A stretch of 64,000 bases of DNA from Propionigenium maris DSM 9537 (GCF_027925155.1 NZ_BSDY01000004.1:62001-126000); one strand, 5' to 3'; positions 25,687 to 35,422 are shown, counted from the first letter of the stretch. Notes: a model not told the origin generated them from the sequence alone. Program-made: numbers and translations.

Positions 25687-26499
25687 CTAACCTCTCCCAT
25701 ACTCTTCTAAGTTTATCTTCTGAACCTTTTCTATCTCACTTCCCAGAAACATCTCTCCCAATTCCCTAAAGTGATTAGGGGAGTCGCTCACATAAAACTC
25801 ATCGTGAACCTCTGCCATATCCGACAGCTGATCCTCTTCTTCAAGAAGTTCCTTGAGCTCCTTAGCCACCTCTATAGCCGGATTGACAACCTCTATGCCA
25901 GTCCCATCAAGATACCTTCTTATAATATCTCCCAGGATAGGGTAGTGGGTACATCCCAGGATTAGCGAGTCCACCCTTCCCTTGAAGTTGGAAAGGTATC
26001 TCTCTATCACCATCTTCGTTATCTCATCCTCTATCATTCCCTCCTCTACCAGGGGAACAAAGAGGGGACAGGAATTTGCATAGACCTCTACATCAGCTTT
26101 TATCTTTTTTATCTCCCTCTCATAGACTCCGCTGTTTACAGTGCCCTTGGTTCCTATGACACCTATCCTGCCTCCTGAACTCACCTTGAGAGCACCCCTG
26201 CTTCCGGCACCTATTACCCCTATTACAGGAAAGTCATACTTTCCCTGAAGGGCTTCCAGAGCCATGGCTGAAGCTGTATTGCAGGCAATAACCAGAGCCT
26301 TTATATCCTTTGTCTTTAAAAATTCTGCTATTTCCTGGGAGTAGTTTACTATATTTTCCCTGGACTTTGAGCCATAGGGTAACCTGGCCGTATCACCAAA
26401 GTAATATACCTTCTCCCCAGGGAGTATCTTTTTTATCTCCTTAAGAACTGTGAGACCTCCGAAACCAGAGTCAAAAATCCCAATTCCTCTATTATCCAT
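25687..26499 (-). CDS. murI: Glutamate racemase
   Basis: 270 residues. Opens with IGIFDSGFGGLTVLKEI, has the two catalytic cysteines in VIACNTASA and LILGCTHYPIL, and YFGDTARLPYGSKS. Produces D-glutamate for peptidoglycan. Ribosome site GAGGTGA, TATAAT with extended TG just upstream; operon with ruvA. Confidence 0.97.
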   Translation of the reverse strand: MDNRGIGIFDSGFGGLTVLKEIKKILPGEKVYYFGDTARLPYGSKSRENIVNYSQEIAEFLKTKDIKALVIACNTASAMALEALQGKYDFPVIGVIGAGSRGALKVSSGGRIGVIGTKGTVNSGVYEREIKKIKADVEVYANSCPLFVPLVEEGMIEDEITKMVIERYLSNFKGRVDSLILGCTHYPILGDIIRRYLDGTGIEVVNPAIEVAKELKELLEEEDQLSDMAEVHDEFYVSDSPNHFRELGEMFLGSEIEKVQKINLEEYGRG

Positions 26500-26682
26500 A
26501 TATTCACCTCATTAAAATTATATCATATTTCCCCCCATAAAAAAACGGTCCTACCATGGACTTATTCCATCTATTACCTAATCCCCCACTATTTCCTCCT
26601 TTTTTAAAAAAACTGCTGCTCCCATCACAAAATCAACACCTTTTCTTCATATAATTTGAAGAAAACACAAGGAGGAACTACC

Positions 26683-27162
26683 GTGTCCCTAGATCTATTT
26701 CTCAAGGTGGGAGGAGGCTTCTGTATCTTCTACTCCCTCTACCTTTACCTTGAAAACTTCAAATTAAAGAAGCAGATACGTGCAAACAGCTGGTTAAACT
26801 ATCACAGGGTCACCTCGACAGCTAAAACCCTGGAGGAGGTCATAGCTCTCTACAAGAGTATCCACAGATCTAACCTTAATACCGAGGTCCTGGAGCCCCT
26901 CATCAGGGTGGACTCCCACACCACAGAGTTCTCCAAGGGAATCATCCATCAGATCCAGATGTATGAGCCCTCCTTTGAGGAAAAGGATTTTTCCAAGTGG
27001 CACACCGAGGGGAAGATCAACAACTCCTCTCTAAGGGTGTTTAAGGCTATCAAGCTTACAAACCCCGAAAGGAAGCCTATCTCTGAGAAGTTCAGGGGAT
27101 GGCTGAGAAAGCAACTCTTTAAGGAAAAGAAGGTGGAAACTCCCACTTCCACTGAAAAATAA
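26683..27162 (+). CDS. Uncharacterised protein with N-terminal membrane anchor
   Basis: 159 residues from the GTG behind AAGGAGG; a TTG nine codons upstream has no ribosome site. One N-terminal hydrophobic segment (FLKVGGGFCIFYSLYLYL) is followed by a soluble, basic, helical domain (TLEEVIALYKSIHRSN, RGWLRKQLFKEKK). No family recognised. Followed by a strong terminator shared with uvrA. Confidence 0.7.
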   Translation: MSLDLFLKVGGGFCIFYSLYLYLENFKLKKQIRANSWLNYHRVTSTAKTLEEVIALYKSIHRSNLNTEVLEPLIRVDSHTTEFSKGIIHQIQMYEPSFEEKDFSKWHTEGKINNSSLRVFKAIKLTNPERKPISEKFRGWLRKQLFKEKKVETPTSTEK

Positions 27163-27167
27163 AAGAA

Positions 27168-27195
27168 AAGCCGGAGGAGTCCTCCGGCTTTTTTT
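27168..27195. terminator. Bidirectional terminator between the anchor protein and uvrA
   Basis: AAGCCGGAGGA pairs with TCCTCCGGCTT, with an A run before and seven T after, so it can serve both converging genes. Confidence 0.9.
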
Positions 27196-30025
27196 ATTTA
27201 GCTAATATCTTCTTTAGATACTTTCCCGTATAACTTACATTGGACTTAGCTACCTTTTCAGGGGTCCCCTGGGCTATTACCTGCCCTCCTTCGTCTCCCC
27301 CTTCAGGCCCTATATCTATTATGTGATCTGCTGTCTTTATCACATCCAGGTTGTGTTCTATGATAACCACAGTGTTACCCCTCTCCACAAGTCTGTCCAG
27401 TACCTCCAGGAGCTTTCTTATATCCTCAAAGTGAAGTCCCGTTGTAGGCTCATCCAGGATGTAGATTGTGTGTCCCCTGCTCATCTTGGACAGCTCCGTT
27501 GCCAGCTTTATCCTCTGGGCTTCCCCTCCTGAAAGGGTTGTTGCAGGCTGTCCCAGTTTAATATAATCCAGTCCCACATCCATAAGGACCTTCAGCTTCC
27601 TCTCAAGGGACGGGATGGCTTCAAAAAACTCATAGGCCTCTCCCACACTCATCTCCAAAATATCCGAGATATGCTTACCCTTGTAGTGCACCTCCAGGGT
27701 TTCCCTGTTATATCTCTTACCCTTACACACCTCACACTCAACATATACATCTGGAAGGAAGTTCATCTCTATCTTTATTATTCCTGCTCCCTGACAGGCT
27801 TCACACCTTCCCCCCTTTACATTAAAGGAGAACCTTCCCTTGCTGTATCCTCTGGCCTTAGCTTCCTTTGTTTCAGCAAAGAGTGCTCTGATATCATCAA
27901 ATATCTTGGTATAGGTTGCCGGGTTGGATCTCGGTGTTCTTCCTATGGGACTCTGATCTATATCTATTACCTTATTTAGCTTCTCTATCCCCTCTACTCC
28001 CTTGTTTTCCAGTGGGTAGAGCTTTCCCTTGTTAAGGGTATTGAAGAGTTCTGGAAAGAGGGTCTGGTTGATAAGGGTGGATTTACCACTTCCGCTTACC
28101 CCGGTAATAAGGGTCTTTACTCCCAGAGGTATCTCCACCGTCACATCCTTCAGGTTGTTTCCCGTGGCCCCCTTGATCTTTATCTTATCCCTGATCTCCC
28201 TTCTCTGGTTGGGAACCTCTATGGCAACCTCTCCCTTGAGGAACTTACCAGTCATGGATTTTTTACTCTTCATTACCTGCTTAGGAGTTCCCTTGGCTAC
28301 TATATCTCCCCCGAACCTTCCTGCTCCAGGTCCTAGATCCAGAAGATAGTCTGCCTGGAGCATGGTATCCTCATCGTGTTCCACTACGATAAGGGTGTTC
28401 CCCAGCTCCTTTAACCTGTTTAAGGTAGCCAGAAGCTTGTCGTTATCTCTCTGGTGAAGACCGATACTTGGTTCATCCAGTACGTAGAGTACCCCGGTAA
28501 GACCAGAACCTATCTGGGTAGCCAGCCTGATCCTCTGAGACTCTCCCCCTGAAAGGGTCTTAGTCTCCCTTGCAAGGTTCAGGTAATCTAAGCCTACATT
28601 TATCATAAAGGAGAGCCTCTCCCTTATCTCCTTGAGGATCTCCTTGGCTATGATCTCCTCCTTAGGGGTAAGGATCAGTTCCTCAAAAAATCTCAGAGCA
28701 TCCTTGATGCTTATGGTACAGAGTTCCATGATGTTTCTTCCTGCTACAGTTATGGCAAGAACCTCGGATTTCAGCCTTCTTCCCTTACACTCCTTACACA
28801 CCCTCTCTACCATATACTTATTCTCTATCTCCTCCTTCATGGAGTCGGAGGCTGTTTCATAGTACCTTCTTTCAAGGTTCTTCACAGCTCCCTCAAAGGT
28901 TTTAAACCCGTGGTACTGAAAATCCCTTCCGCTGTAATCCACCCTGAACTTCTTACCCTTGGTTCCGTAGAAGATTATCTCCCTCTCCCTCTTGGTAAGC
29001 TTTCCCACAGGCTTATGCATATCTATCCCCACAGACTCTGCCATGGAGGTAAACACCGCCCAGCTGTATCCCTTTCTTGCCTGAGCTCCCGGGATATATA
29101 TCCCCCCCTCAGCCAGGGAAAGGCTGTTATCTATGATCAGCCTGTTTTCATCTACCTCCAGGTTCTTCCCCAGTCCGTTACACTCAGTGCAGGCACCGTA
29201 GGGGGCATTGAAGGAGAAGAGTCTCGGATTGATCTCCGGGATACTTACATCCTCGTGAGTAGAGCAGGCAAAGTTTTCACTGTAGTTATAGTCCATCCCG
29301 TCTATATTTACAATGATCCTTCCCTCGGAGAGATCCACTGCTCCCTCTACCGACTGGGTCAGCCTGGAGATAAACTCCTTGTCACCCTTCTTGAGAACCA
29401 GTCTGTCCACTACTACCTCTATAGTATGCTTCTTATTTTTATCCAGGTCTATCTCATCCTCCAGGTAGAGGATCTCCCCGTCTACCCTTACCCTTACATA
29501 TCCCTTCTTGAGAAGATTTAAAAATAAGTTCTTATGGGTTCCCTTCTTCTCCTTCACCACTGGAGCCAGAAGGATCATCTTGGCCTTCTCCTCAAACCTG
29601 GTGACTATCTGCTCCACTATCTCCTCTATACTCTGCTTCTCCACAGCCTCTCCGCAGATTGGACAGTGAGCCGTTCCTATATGGGCAAAGAGAAGTCTCA
29701 TATAGTCATAGACCTCAGTCATAGTTCCCACAATGGATCTTGGGTTTCTATTTGTTGTCTTCTGCTCGATGGAGATAGCCGGCGACAGCCCCTCTATACT
29801 GTCCACATCTGGTTTCTGCATCTGACCGATAAACTGTCTGGCATAGGCACTAAGGCTCTCTACATACCTTCTCTGCCCCTCTGAATATATGGTATCAAAG
29901 GCCAGGGAGGACTTCCCGCTTCCGCTCACTCCCGTTATTACTATAAACTTATTTTTAGGAAGCTCTATATCTATGTTTTTAAGGTTATGCTCCCTGGCTC
30001 CCTTTATCACTATCTTATTTAGCAC
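27194..30025 (-). CDS. uvrA: Excinuclease ABC subunit A
   Basis: Taken as 943 residues from the GTG (LNKIVIKGAREHNLKNIDIELPKN) behind CGGAGGTG, which matches the usual length; a longer frame to 30085 would start upstream of the predicted transcription start. Two ABC ATPase modules (VITGVSGSGKSSLAF and LITGVSGSGKSTLINQ; LSGGESQRIRLATQIGSGL and LSGGEAQRIKLATEL) and zinc-binding cysteine sets (CPICG, CxxC near ACTECNGLG, GGRCEACQGAG...CEVCKG). Damage recognition in nucleotide excision repair with UvrB and UvrC. Confidence 0.97.
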   Translation of the reverse strand: MLNKIVIKGAREHNLKNIDIELPKNKFIVITGVSGSGKSSLAFDTIYSEGQRRYVESLSAYARQFIGQMQKPDVDSIEGLSPAISIEQKTTNRNPRSIVGTMTEVYDYMRLLFAHIGTAHCPICGEAVEKQSIEEIVEQIVTRFEEKAKMILLAPVVKEKKGTHKNLFLNLLKKGYVRVRVDGEILYLEDEIDLDKNKKHTIEVVVDRLVLKKGDKEFISRLTQSVEGAVDLSEGRIIVNIDGMDYNYSENFACSTHEDVSIPEINPRLFSFNAPYGACTECNGLGKNLEVDENRLIIDNSLSLAEGGIYIPGAQARKGYSWAVFTSMAESVGIDMHKPVGKLTKREREIIFYGTKGKKFRVDYSGRDFQYHGFKTFEGAVKNLERRYYETASDSMKEEIENKYMVERVCKECKGRRLKSEVLAITVAGRNIMELCTISIKDALRFFEELILTPKEEIIAKEILKEIRERLSFMINVGLDYLNLARETKTLSGGESQRIRLATQIGSGLTGVLYVLDEPSIGLHQRDNDKLLATLNRLKELGNTLIVVEHDEDTMLQADYLLDLGPGAGRFGGDIVAKGTPKQVMKSKKSMTGKFLKGEVAIEVPNQRREIRDKIKIKGATGNNLKDVTVEIPLGVKTLITGVSGSGKSTLINQTLFPELFNTLNKGKLYPLENKGVEGIEKLNKVIDIDQSPIGRTPRSNPATYTKIFDDIRALFAETKEAKARGYSKGRFSFNVKGGRCEACQGAGIIKIEMNFLPDVYVECEVCKGKRYNRETLEVHYKGKHISDILEMSVGEAYEFFEAIPSLERKLKVLMDVGLDYIKLGQPATTLSGGEAQRIKLATELSKMSRGHTIYILDEPTTGLHFEDIRKLLEVLDRLVERGNTVVIIEHNLDVIKTADHIIDIGPEGGDEGGQVIAQGTPEKVAKSNVSYTGKYLKKILAK

Positions 30026-30088
30026 TCTTACACCTCCGTAGATCGCTATCTTTTCACTCATCAAATTTCTTACTAAACTTCTCAACTA

Positions 30089-30117
30089 ATTATATCACCT
30101 TAAGAGGTATTCTACAA
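30089..30117 (-). promoter_or_regulatory. uvrA promoter
   Basis: On the minus strand TTGTAG (30112-30117) and TATAAT (30089-30094) with 17-base spacing and extended TG. Start predicted near 30082, supporting the GTG start at 30025. Confidence 0.75.
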
Positions 30118-30228
30118 TTTCATAAGTTGAGGTAATTTAACTTTTTTTTAATCCCTCCCCCATATAACCATCACAATTGGGTGATACCCTTTCTATGTAA
30201 ATTTATTTTTAAGAGAGGAATGTAAAAA

Positions 30229-30615
30229 ATGAAAAAGTTATTGTTAATTTTTATGCTTATACTTACTGTGAATACCTACTCCAGAGTTGGTCTTGGAGTT
30301 GGAGTTGGTTCCGAGACCGAGATACTCATCGGGATAGAAGACTATAATATAGGAATCGGTCTGGAGGATGATACCTCTCTCAGGCTGGATAAACACTTTA
30401 CCGTTCCAAATACTCCACACTTCTACTGGGGTGTAGGAGGTAAGGTCTCCGAGGATGATGATCACAGGTTGGGAGCCAGGGGAATAGCCGGCCTTAACTT
30501 CTTTCCTGAAAGGGAGATCGAGCTATATGCTCAGATAGTTCCAACCCTTTACCTCATAGAGGATACCCACTCGGATATCGAGTACTCCTTAGGGATCAGA
30601 TACTGGTTAGATTAA
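30229..30615 (+). CDS. Small exported beta-rich protein
   Basis: 128 residues with a signal peptide (KKLLLIFMLILTVNTYS). The mature chain is a series of amphipathic strands rich in Gly and aromatic residues (VGLGVGVGSETEILIGIEDYNIGIGLEDD, FYWGVGGKVS) ending YSLGIRYWLD, an aromatic-rich C-terminus as in small outer-membrane barrels. Function unknown; single gene with terminator. Confidence 0.65.
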   Translation: MKKLLLIFMLILTVNTYSRVGLGVGVGSETEILIGIEDYNIGIGLEDDTSLRLDKHFTVPNTPHFYWGVGGKVSEDDDHRLGARGIAGLNFFPEREIELYAQIVPTLYLIEDTHSDIEYSLGIRYWLD

Positions 30616-30644
30616 GTCGTATTTTTGAATATATCGCCTCCCAT

Positions 30645-30679
30645 AAAATATCTCCCACTCGGGGAGATATTTTAATTTT
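30645..30679 (+). terminator. Intrinsic terminator after the exported beta-rich protein
   Basis: AAAATATCTCCC pairs with GGGAGATATTTT, followed by AATTTTC. Confidence 0.75.
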
Positions 30680-30729
30680 CTATGAATAATCAACTGTTCC
30701 TCTCCCCTCCCTGCTATATCAAAAACCAT

Positions 30730-30758
30730 TTGTAACTTTTAGGTAAAAATGATATAAT
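30730..30758 (+). promoter_or_regulatory. Promoter of the guanine riboswitch-permease transcript
   Basis: TTGTAA (30730-30735) and TATAAT (30753-30758) with a 17-base spacer and extended TG, about 28 bases before the aptamer. Confidence 0.8.
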
Positions 30759-30785
30759 TTCCAAAATATTAATAATTAAACAAAG

Positions 30786-30848
30786 CTTATATAAATTTCG
30801 GATATGGCGAAATGTTTCTACCGGCTACCTTAAATAGCTGACTATAAG
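30786..30848 (+). promoter_or_regulatory. Purine (guanine-type) riboswitch aptamer
   Basis: All conserved blocks of the purine aptamer are present in order: P1 strand CTTATA, ATATGG, GTTTCTACC, ACCTTAAAT, GACTAT and closing TATAAG. The specificity base is C (GACTAT), as in guanine/hypoxanthine sensors; adenine sensors have GATTAT. It precedes a terminator and then the purine permease, so it should switch the gene off when guanine is plentiful. Confidence 0.95.
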
Positions 30849-30865
30849 AATTATGTTGTTGTAGT

Positions 30866-30903
30866 AAAAGCTCTGTTTTCATATATGAAAATAGGGCTTT
30901 TTT
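30866..30903 (+). terminator. Riboswitch-controlled terminator
   Basis: AAAAGCTCTGTTTTCAT pairs with ATGAAAATAGGGCTTTT, followed by U residues, between the aptamer and the permease start. It is the expression platform. Confidence 0.85.
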
Positions 30904-30931
30904 ACTTAACTTTTAAGGGGAAGGTGAATCA

Positions 30932-32218
30932 ATGTTAGAAAAATTGTTTAAACTCAGCGAGAGGGATACCTCTGTGAAACAAGAGGTTCTTGGTGGAATT
31001 ACTACTTTTATGACTATGTCATATATCATTTTTGTTAATCCTGCTATCATGTCGGATACAGGTATGGATAAGGGAGCCCTTATTACCATTACCTGTCTCT
31101 CAGCAGCTATCGGTAGTCTTATTGCAGCTTTTTGGGCAAATGCTCCCCTGGGGCTGGCACCTGGAATGGGACTTAACGCTTTCTTTACATATACACTGGT
31201 TATCGGAAAGGGAATCCCTTGGGAAACAGCCCTTGGAGTGGTATTTATCTCGGGACTATTCTTCCTGGTTATGTCCATCGGAGGAATAAGAGAAAAGATC
31301 GCCCAGGCTATCCCAGTGGAACTGAAGATAGCTTCCACAGCAGGTATCGGTCTCTTTATAGCCTTCATAGGTCTGAAGAGTATGGGACTTATCGTAGCTA
31401 ACCCTGCTACCTTTGTATCCCTTGGTGAGTTTACTCCCACTGTAGTTCTTGGGGTTATCGGTATCGTTATCTCTGCTCTCCTTGAGATGAGAGGAGTAAA
31501 GGGAGGTATGCTTGCAGGAATGGTGGCTACCACAGTACTTGGAATGCTTATAGGAGTTGTGGAACTTCCTACAACAATAATGTCTATGCCTCCATCTATA
31601 GCTCCTATCGCTTTCAAGCTGGATGTTTTAGGGGCCCTTAAGTTCTCACTGATCGGTCCTATCTTCTCATTTATGTTTGTGGACCTGTTCGACTCATTGG
31701 GAACACTTATTGCCTGTGCCAAGGAGATGGGTATGGAGGATGAGGATGGTAATATCCTTTCCCTCGGAAGGATGATCCATACAGATGTAGCTTCTACCAT
31801 AGTAGGTTCCCTTCTTGGTTCAAGTACAGTTACTACCCTTTCAGAGACTACTGCAGGTATAGCTGCAGGGGCTAGGACTGGTCTTGCATCTGTTGTTATA
31901 GGAGGGCTCTTCCTTCTGTCGCTGCTATTTACTCCAATAGTTGGAATTGTACCGGCATATGCCACTGCACCGGCTCTTATCATAGTAGGAATCTACATGT
32001 TTAAGAACCTCAAGGATCTGGATCTGCATGACTTTAAGACAGCTCTTCCTGTATTTGCCACAGTGATCATGATGCCGCTGACATACAGTATCAGTACTGG
32101 TCTTAGCTTCGGATTCCTTTCATTTATCGTTGTCCATGCAGGAAGCGGGGAGCACAAGAAGGTTTCACCGGTACTTTGGGGGATAGGAGCACTATCCATG
32201 GTAAATCTAATCGTATAG
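30932..32218 (+). CDS. Guanine/hypoxanthine permease (AzgA/PbuG type)
   Basis: 428 residues with about 12 membrane helices. Family blocks: GGITTFMTMSYIIFVNPAIMSDTGMD, ANAPLGLAPGMGLNAFFTYT, FSFMFVDLFDSLGTLIACA and GSLLGSSTVTTLSETTAGIAAGARTGLASVV. This is the NCS2-related AzgA/PbuG purine-proton symporter group. The guanine riboswitch in its leader supports guanine or hypoxanthine as substrate. AAGGGGAAGG ribosome site; single gene. Confidence 0.93.
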   Translation: MLEKLFKLSERDTSVKQEVLGGITTFMTMSYIIFVNPAIMSDTGMDKGALITITCLSAAIGSLIAAFWANAPLGLAPGMGLNAFFTYTLVIGKGIPWETALGVVFISGLFFLVMSIGGIREKIAQAIPVELKIASTAGIGLFIAFIGLKSMGLIVANPATFVSLGEFTPTVVLGVIGIVISALLEMRGVKGGMLAGMVATTVLGMLIGVVELPTTIMSMPPSIAPIAFKLDVLGALKFSLIGPIFSFMFVDLFDSLGTLIACAKEMGMEDEDGNILSLGRMIHTDVASTIVGSLLGSSTVTTLSETTAGIAAGARTGLASVVIGGLFLLSLLFTPIVGIVPAYATAPALIIVGIYMFKNLKDLDLHDFKTALPVFATVIMMPLTYSISTGLSFGFLSFIVVHAGSGEHKKVSPVLWGIGALSMVNLIV

Positions 32219-32221
32219 TTA

Positions 32222-32255
32222 AAAGATCGGGAAGTTTCTCCCGGTCTTTTTTTAT
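32222..32255 (+). terminator. Intrinsic terminator of the purine permease
   Basis: AAGATCGGGA pairs with TCCCGGTCTT, then seven T. Confidence 0.9.
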
Positions 32256-32430
32256 TTCCACCAGCTCTCCCCTTCTTTAACATATATTCCACTAATCTTC
32301 TATAGAACAGCTTACTCAAACTTTAAAAAAATCCACTTTCTCATTTTTTGATTTCTACCATATAACAAAGATTTTACAAGGCCTGCAAAATCTATTTTTA
32401 ATTTAATTTTCTATTTTTATAGTATCATAG

Positions 32431-32459
32431 TTGAATTTTGTGTTTTTTAATGGTACTAT
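32431..32459 (+). promoter_or_regulatory. Promoter of the dipeptidase-transporter operon
   Basis: TTGAAT (32431-32436) and TACTAT (32454-32459) spaced by 17 bases. The 32256-32430 stretch is AT-rich without a gene. Confidence 0.6.
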
Positions 32460-32517
32460 CAGAGCATAGATAGGTCTTTTGTTCATAATTAAAAGAAATG
32501 ATAATGGGGGAGGAAAA

Positions 32518-33864
32518 ATGAAAGGCAAGTTAGATTTAATATGGGATGATTTTTTATCCGACCTGGGTAGAAGTATCAGTATCCCGAGTATTTTAAAGGA
32601 AGATGACTCTAAATATCCCTTTGGGCAGGATATTCAGAGAGTTCTGGAGGAAACTGTGTCTCTGGCTGAAAGGCTTGGATTTAAAACCTATACAGATCCA
32701 GAGGGGTACTATGGTTACGCTGAGATCGGTAAGGGAGAGGAATTGGTAGGAGTTTTAGGACACCTGGATGTAGTTCCCACAGGAGATCTCTCCAAGTGGA
32801 ATACAGACCCCTTCAAACTGGAGGTAGTAGAGGATAAACTCTACGGAAGAGGAACCAAAGACGACAAGGGGCCCCTTCTGGCAGCTCTCTACTCAGCTCA
32901 CCTGTTGATCAAGGAGGGACATGAGTTCGGCAGAAGACTTAGGTTTATCTTCGGGACCGATGAGGAAAACCTCTGGAGGGGAATCTCAAAGTATCTGGAA
33001 AAAGAGGAGATCCCTTCAATAAGCTTCACTCCAGACAGCGGTTTCCCAGTAGTATATGCTGAAAAGGGACTGGTTCAGTACTCCCTAGAGGGTAAAAATG
33101 AAAGTAATATCTCAATGGCAGGGGGAGATGCTCTAAACTCCACTCCAAGCAAGATGGTCTACTCAGGGGAAAAGATAGAGGAGATAATGAGTGAACTGGA
33201 TAAGTTAAACTTCGAGTATATAAAAGAGGGGGAATCCCTGGAGGTTAAGGGGAAATCCGTTCACACTAAGATTGCTCCCGAGGGTATAAACGCCATCGCA
33301 AGACTCCTTATGGGAATGAAAAACTGCGGATTCCAGTCAAAGGTTATAGACTTTGTGGGAGACCTTGTGGAAGAGGATGCTTACGGAACCAAGATCTTCA
33401 ATGGTCTAGAGGATGAACCTACAGGTAAGCTTACCTTCAATATAGGTAAGATCTCCCTAGATGAAACAACTGAAAAATTAGGGGTAGATATCAGATTCCC
33501 TGTAGTTGATACGACTAAGGAGGATATCTTCAACCTTCTGAATAAAAAGGCCAGGGAGTATGGTTTAGAGGTCAAGGAGATAGACTACCTTAGACCTGTA
33601 TATATGCCCCTTGACTGCGAGCTAATTAAAACTCTACTTGAGACATACCAGAAAAAAACAGGTGACTACACTACTCAGCCTGTGGCTTCTGGCGGGGCTA
33701 CCTATGCTAGAGCTATGGAGAACTGCGTGGCCTTCGGACCTGCATTCCCTGACAGCGTAAGTACCGAGCATAAACCAAATGAGTTTATCACCCTTAAGGA
33801 ATTAAAGCTCTCCATGGAGATCTACTACAATACTATTAAAAAACTTACTGGAAAAGGAGAATAA
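32518..33864 (+). CDS. M20-family dipeptidase (PepV/Sapep type)
   Basis: 448 residues from the ATG behind GGGGAGG; an ATG 13 codons upstream has no ribosome site. Metal site LGHLDVVPTGDLSKW, catalytic Glu in FGTDEENLWRGI, SGGATYARAMENCVAFGP and late His in STEHKPNE; the central lid insertion is of the PepV kind. Hydrolyses dipeptides in the cytosol. The transporter gene follows after four bases. Confidence 0.9.
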   Translation: MKGKLDLIWDDFLSDLGRSISIPSILKEDDSKYPFGQDIQRVLEETVSLAERLGFKTYTDPEGYYGYAEIGKGEELVGVLGHLDVVPTGDLSKWNTDPFKLEVVEDKLYGRGTKDDKGPLLAALYSAHLLIKEGHEFGRRLRFIFGTDEENLWRGISKYLEKEEIPSISFTPDSGFPVVYAEKGLVQYSLEGKNESNISMAGGDALNSTPSKMVYSGEKIEEIMSELDKLNFEYIKEGESLEVKGKSVHTKIAPEGINAIARLLMGMKNCGFQSKVIDFVGDLVEEDAYGTKIFNGLEDEPTGKLTFNIGKISLDETTEKLGVDIRFPVVDTTKEDIFNLLNKKAREYGLEVKEIDYLRPVYMPLDCELIKTLLETYQKKTGDYTTQPVASGGATYARAMENCVAFGPAFPDSVSTEHKPNEFITLKELKLSMEIYYNTIKKLTGKGE

Positions 33865-33868
33865 CACC

Positions 33869-35374
33869 GTGAAAGCTAAAAAAGGATTTAAGATGCCATC
33901 ATCTGTGGTAATTATACTGTCTATTATATCTTTATTCGCAATCTTATCTTGGATCGTTCCCAGCACAGAGTATATAAAAGCTACTGGAGAGTTTGTACCT
34001 GGAGAAACTAAAAATCTCGGACTTTCCGACATAGTTATGTCTGTTGTAAAGGGATTCAGAAGCAGATCTGACCTTATAGTATTTATAATTGCCCTAGGCG
34101 GGTTCATGGGGATTACCATGAAGACTGGTATGCTGGAAGCACTAATAGGTTCCCTCCTAAAGAAGCTACAGGGAAAGGAGATCTGGCTGATCCCTATCCT
34201 TATGTTTATCTTTGCCATTGGAGGAACTACATTTGGACTGGCTGAGGAAACTATCGCCCTTGCTATAGTTATTATTCCTGTATTTGTTCTGGCTGGATTT
34301 GATTCAGTTACCGCTTTAATGGTTCTTCTATATGGCCCATCCATAGGATTTAGAGCAAGTACTACAAATCCCTTTGGACTGGGAACAGCTATCGACTCTG
34401 TAAATAAGTCCTTAGCACCAATTATCGGAAAGGAAACCTTTATAACACTGGGAGACGGTATGCTCTACAGAGTATTTGCCTTTGTTATACTCTACGCTCT
34501 ATTTACAGGAATCACCATCTGGTATGCCCTCAGAGTTAAAAAGGATCCGTCAAAGTCCCTTACAAAGGAGCTAAATGAAGCTATCAAGGAAAAGGCTCAC
34601 CAGCAGTTTGATCTGAGCCAGATTCCAGAGTTCACGCTAAAAAGAAAGATTACTCTGGGAATCTTCATCGGTTCCTTTACCCTTCTGGTATTAGGAGTTG
34701 TTCCTTGGGAAAACTTTGGTATCACTATCTTCTCAAATATCCACACTTGGAGCCAGAGCAACCCTGTGGGAATCTTCTTCAATGGAACTACTGCTGCTCT
34801 TGGACACTGGTGGTTCAATGAGCTCACTATGCTCTTTATAGTAAGCGCCATCATCCTTGGAATTGTTAACGGCATGAAGGAAAATGAGATCATCTCTGAG
34901 TTCTATGCAGGAGCTAAGGATCTCTTTGGAGTTGTTATGATTATAGCAGTAAGTGCAGGAGTTGGAATTATCCTTACCGACAGCGGAATGCAGTACACGA
35001 TCCTGGATAAGTTGATCTCTATCCTAAAGGGAACTCAGGGTGTGGTATTTGTTGTACTAAACTACATATTCATCATACCTCTGTCTCTGCTTATTCCATC
35101 ATCTAGCGGTCTGGCTGGGGTTATCTTCCCGATCCTTGGACCTACAGCACATGCTCTGAATAGTTCTCCGGACTTTGTTTCCCTTGTGGTAACAAGCTTC
35201 TCCCTTGCAATGGGAACTATCGATTCCCTTTCACCTACCTCATCGGTAGTTATGGGACTATTGGCTATCGCCGCTATTCCATTTGAGAAGTGGGCTAAGA
35301 TGGCTCTTCCTCTATCTATAATAGGTTTCTTTGTAAGTATAGGGATGATCACCATCTTTGAGTTTATGATCTAA
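33869..35374 (+). CDS. YfcC-family transporter (AbgT/DcuC-like amino-acid or peptide carrier)
   Basis: 501 residues from a GTG behind AAAAGGAG. About 12 membrane helices, with FIIALGGFMGITMKTGMLEALI, FAIGGTTFGLAEETIAL, GFRASTTNPFGLGTAI and LIPSSSGLAGVIFPILGP, the signatures of YfcC-type proteins. These are predicted basic-amino-acid or C4-dicarboxylate-like carriers. The tight link to a dipeptidase suggests it handles the dipeptide or a product. Substrate not decidable from sequence. Confidence 0.85.
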   Translation: MKAKKGFKMPSSVVIILSIISLFAILSWIVPSTEYIKATGEFVPGETKNLGLSDIVMSVVKGFRSRSDLIVFIIALGGFMGITMKTGMLEALIGSLLKKLQGKEIWLIPILMFIFAIGGTTFGLAEETIALAIVIIPVFVLAGFDSVTALMVLLYGPSIGFRASTTNPFGLGTAIDSVNKSLAPIIGKETFITLGDGMLYRVFAFVILYALFTGITIWYALRVKKDPSKSLTKELNEAIKEKAHQQFDLSQIPEFTLKRKITLGIFIGSFTLLVLGVVPWENFGITIFSNIHTWSQSNPVGIFFNGTTAALGHWWFNELTMLFIVSAIILGIVNGMKENEIISEFYAGAKDLFGVVMIIAVSAGVGIILTDSGMQYTILDKLISILKGTQGVVFVVLNYIFIIPLSLLIPSSSGLAGVIFPILGPTAHALNSSPDFVSLVVTSFSLAMGTIDSLSPTSSVVMGLLAIAAIPFEKWAKMALPLSIIGFFVSIGMITIFEFMI

Positions 35375-35384
35375 ATCACTTTAA

Positions 35385-35422
35385 ATTAAAAAGAAGCAGG
35401 GACACAAGGTGTCTCTGCTTCT
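35385..35422 (-). terminator. Intrinsic terminator of the NhaC-family gene
   Basis: AGAAGCAGAGACAC and GTGTCCCTGCTTCT pair almost perfectly, with UUUU on the minus strand. The same hairpin may stop the converging transporter transcript. Confidence 0.85.

Noticed and set aside
28910-29521. Plus-strand open frame opposite uvrA
   Set aside because: It is antisense to conserved UvrA domains with no ribosome site.
30026-30085. N-terminal extension of UvrA by 20 residues
   Set aside because: The extension would begin upstream of the predicted transcription start, and the GTG at 30025 has a good GGAGGTG site and gives the usual length.
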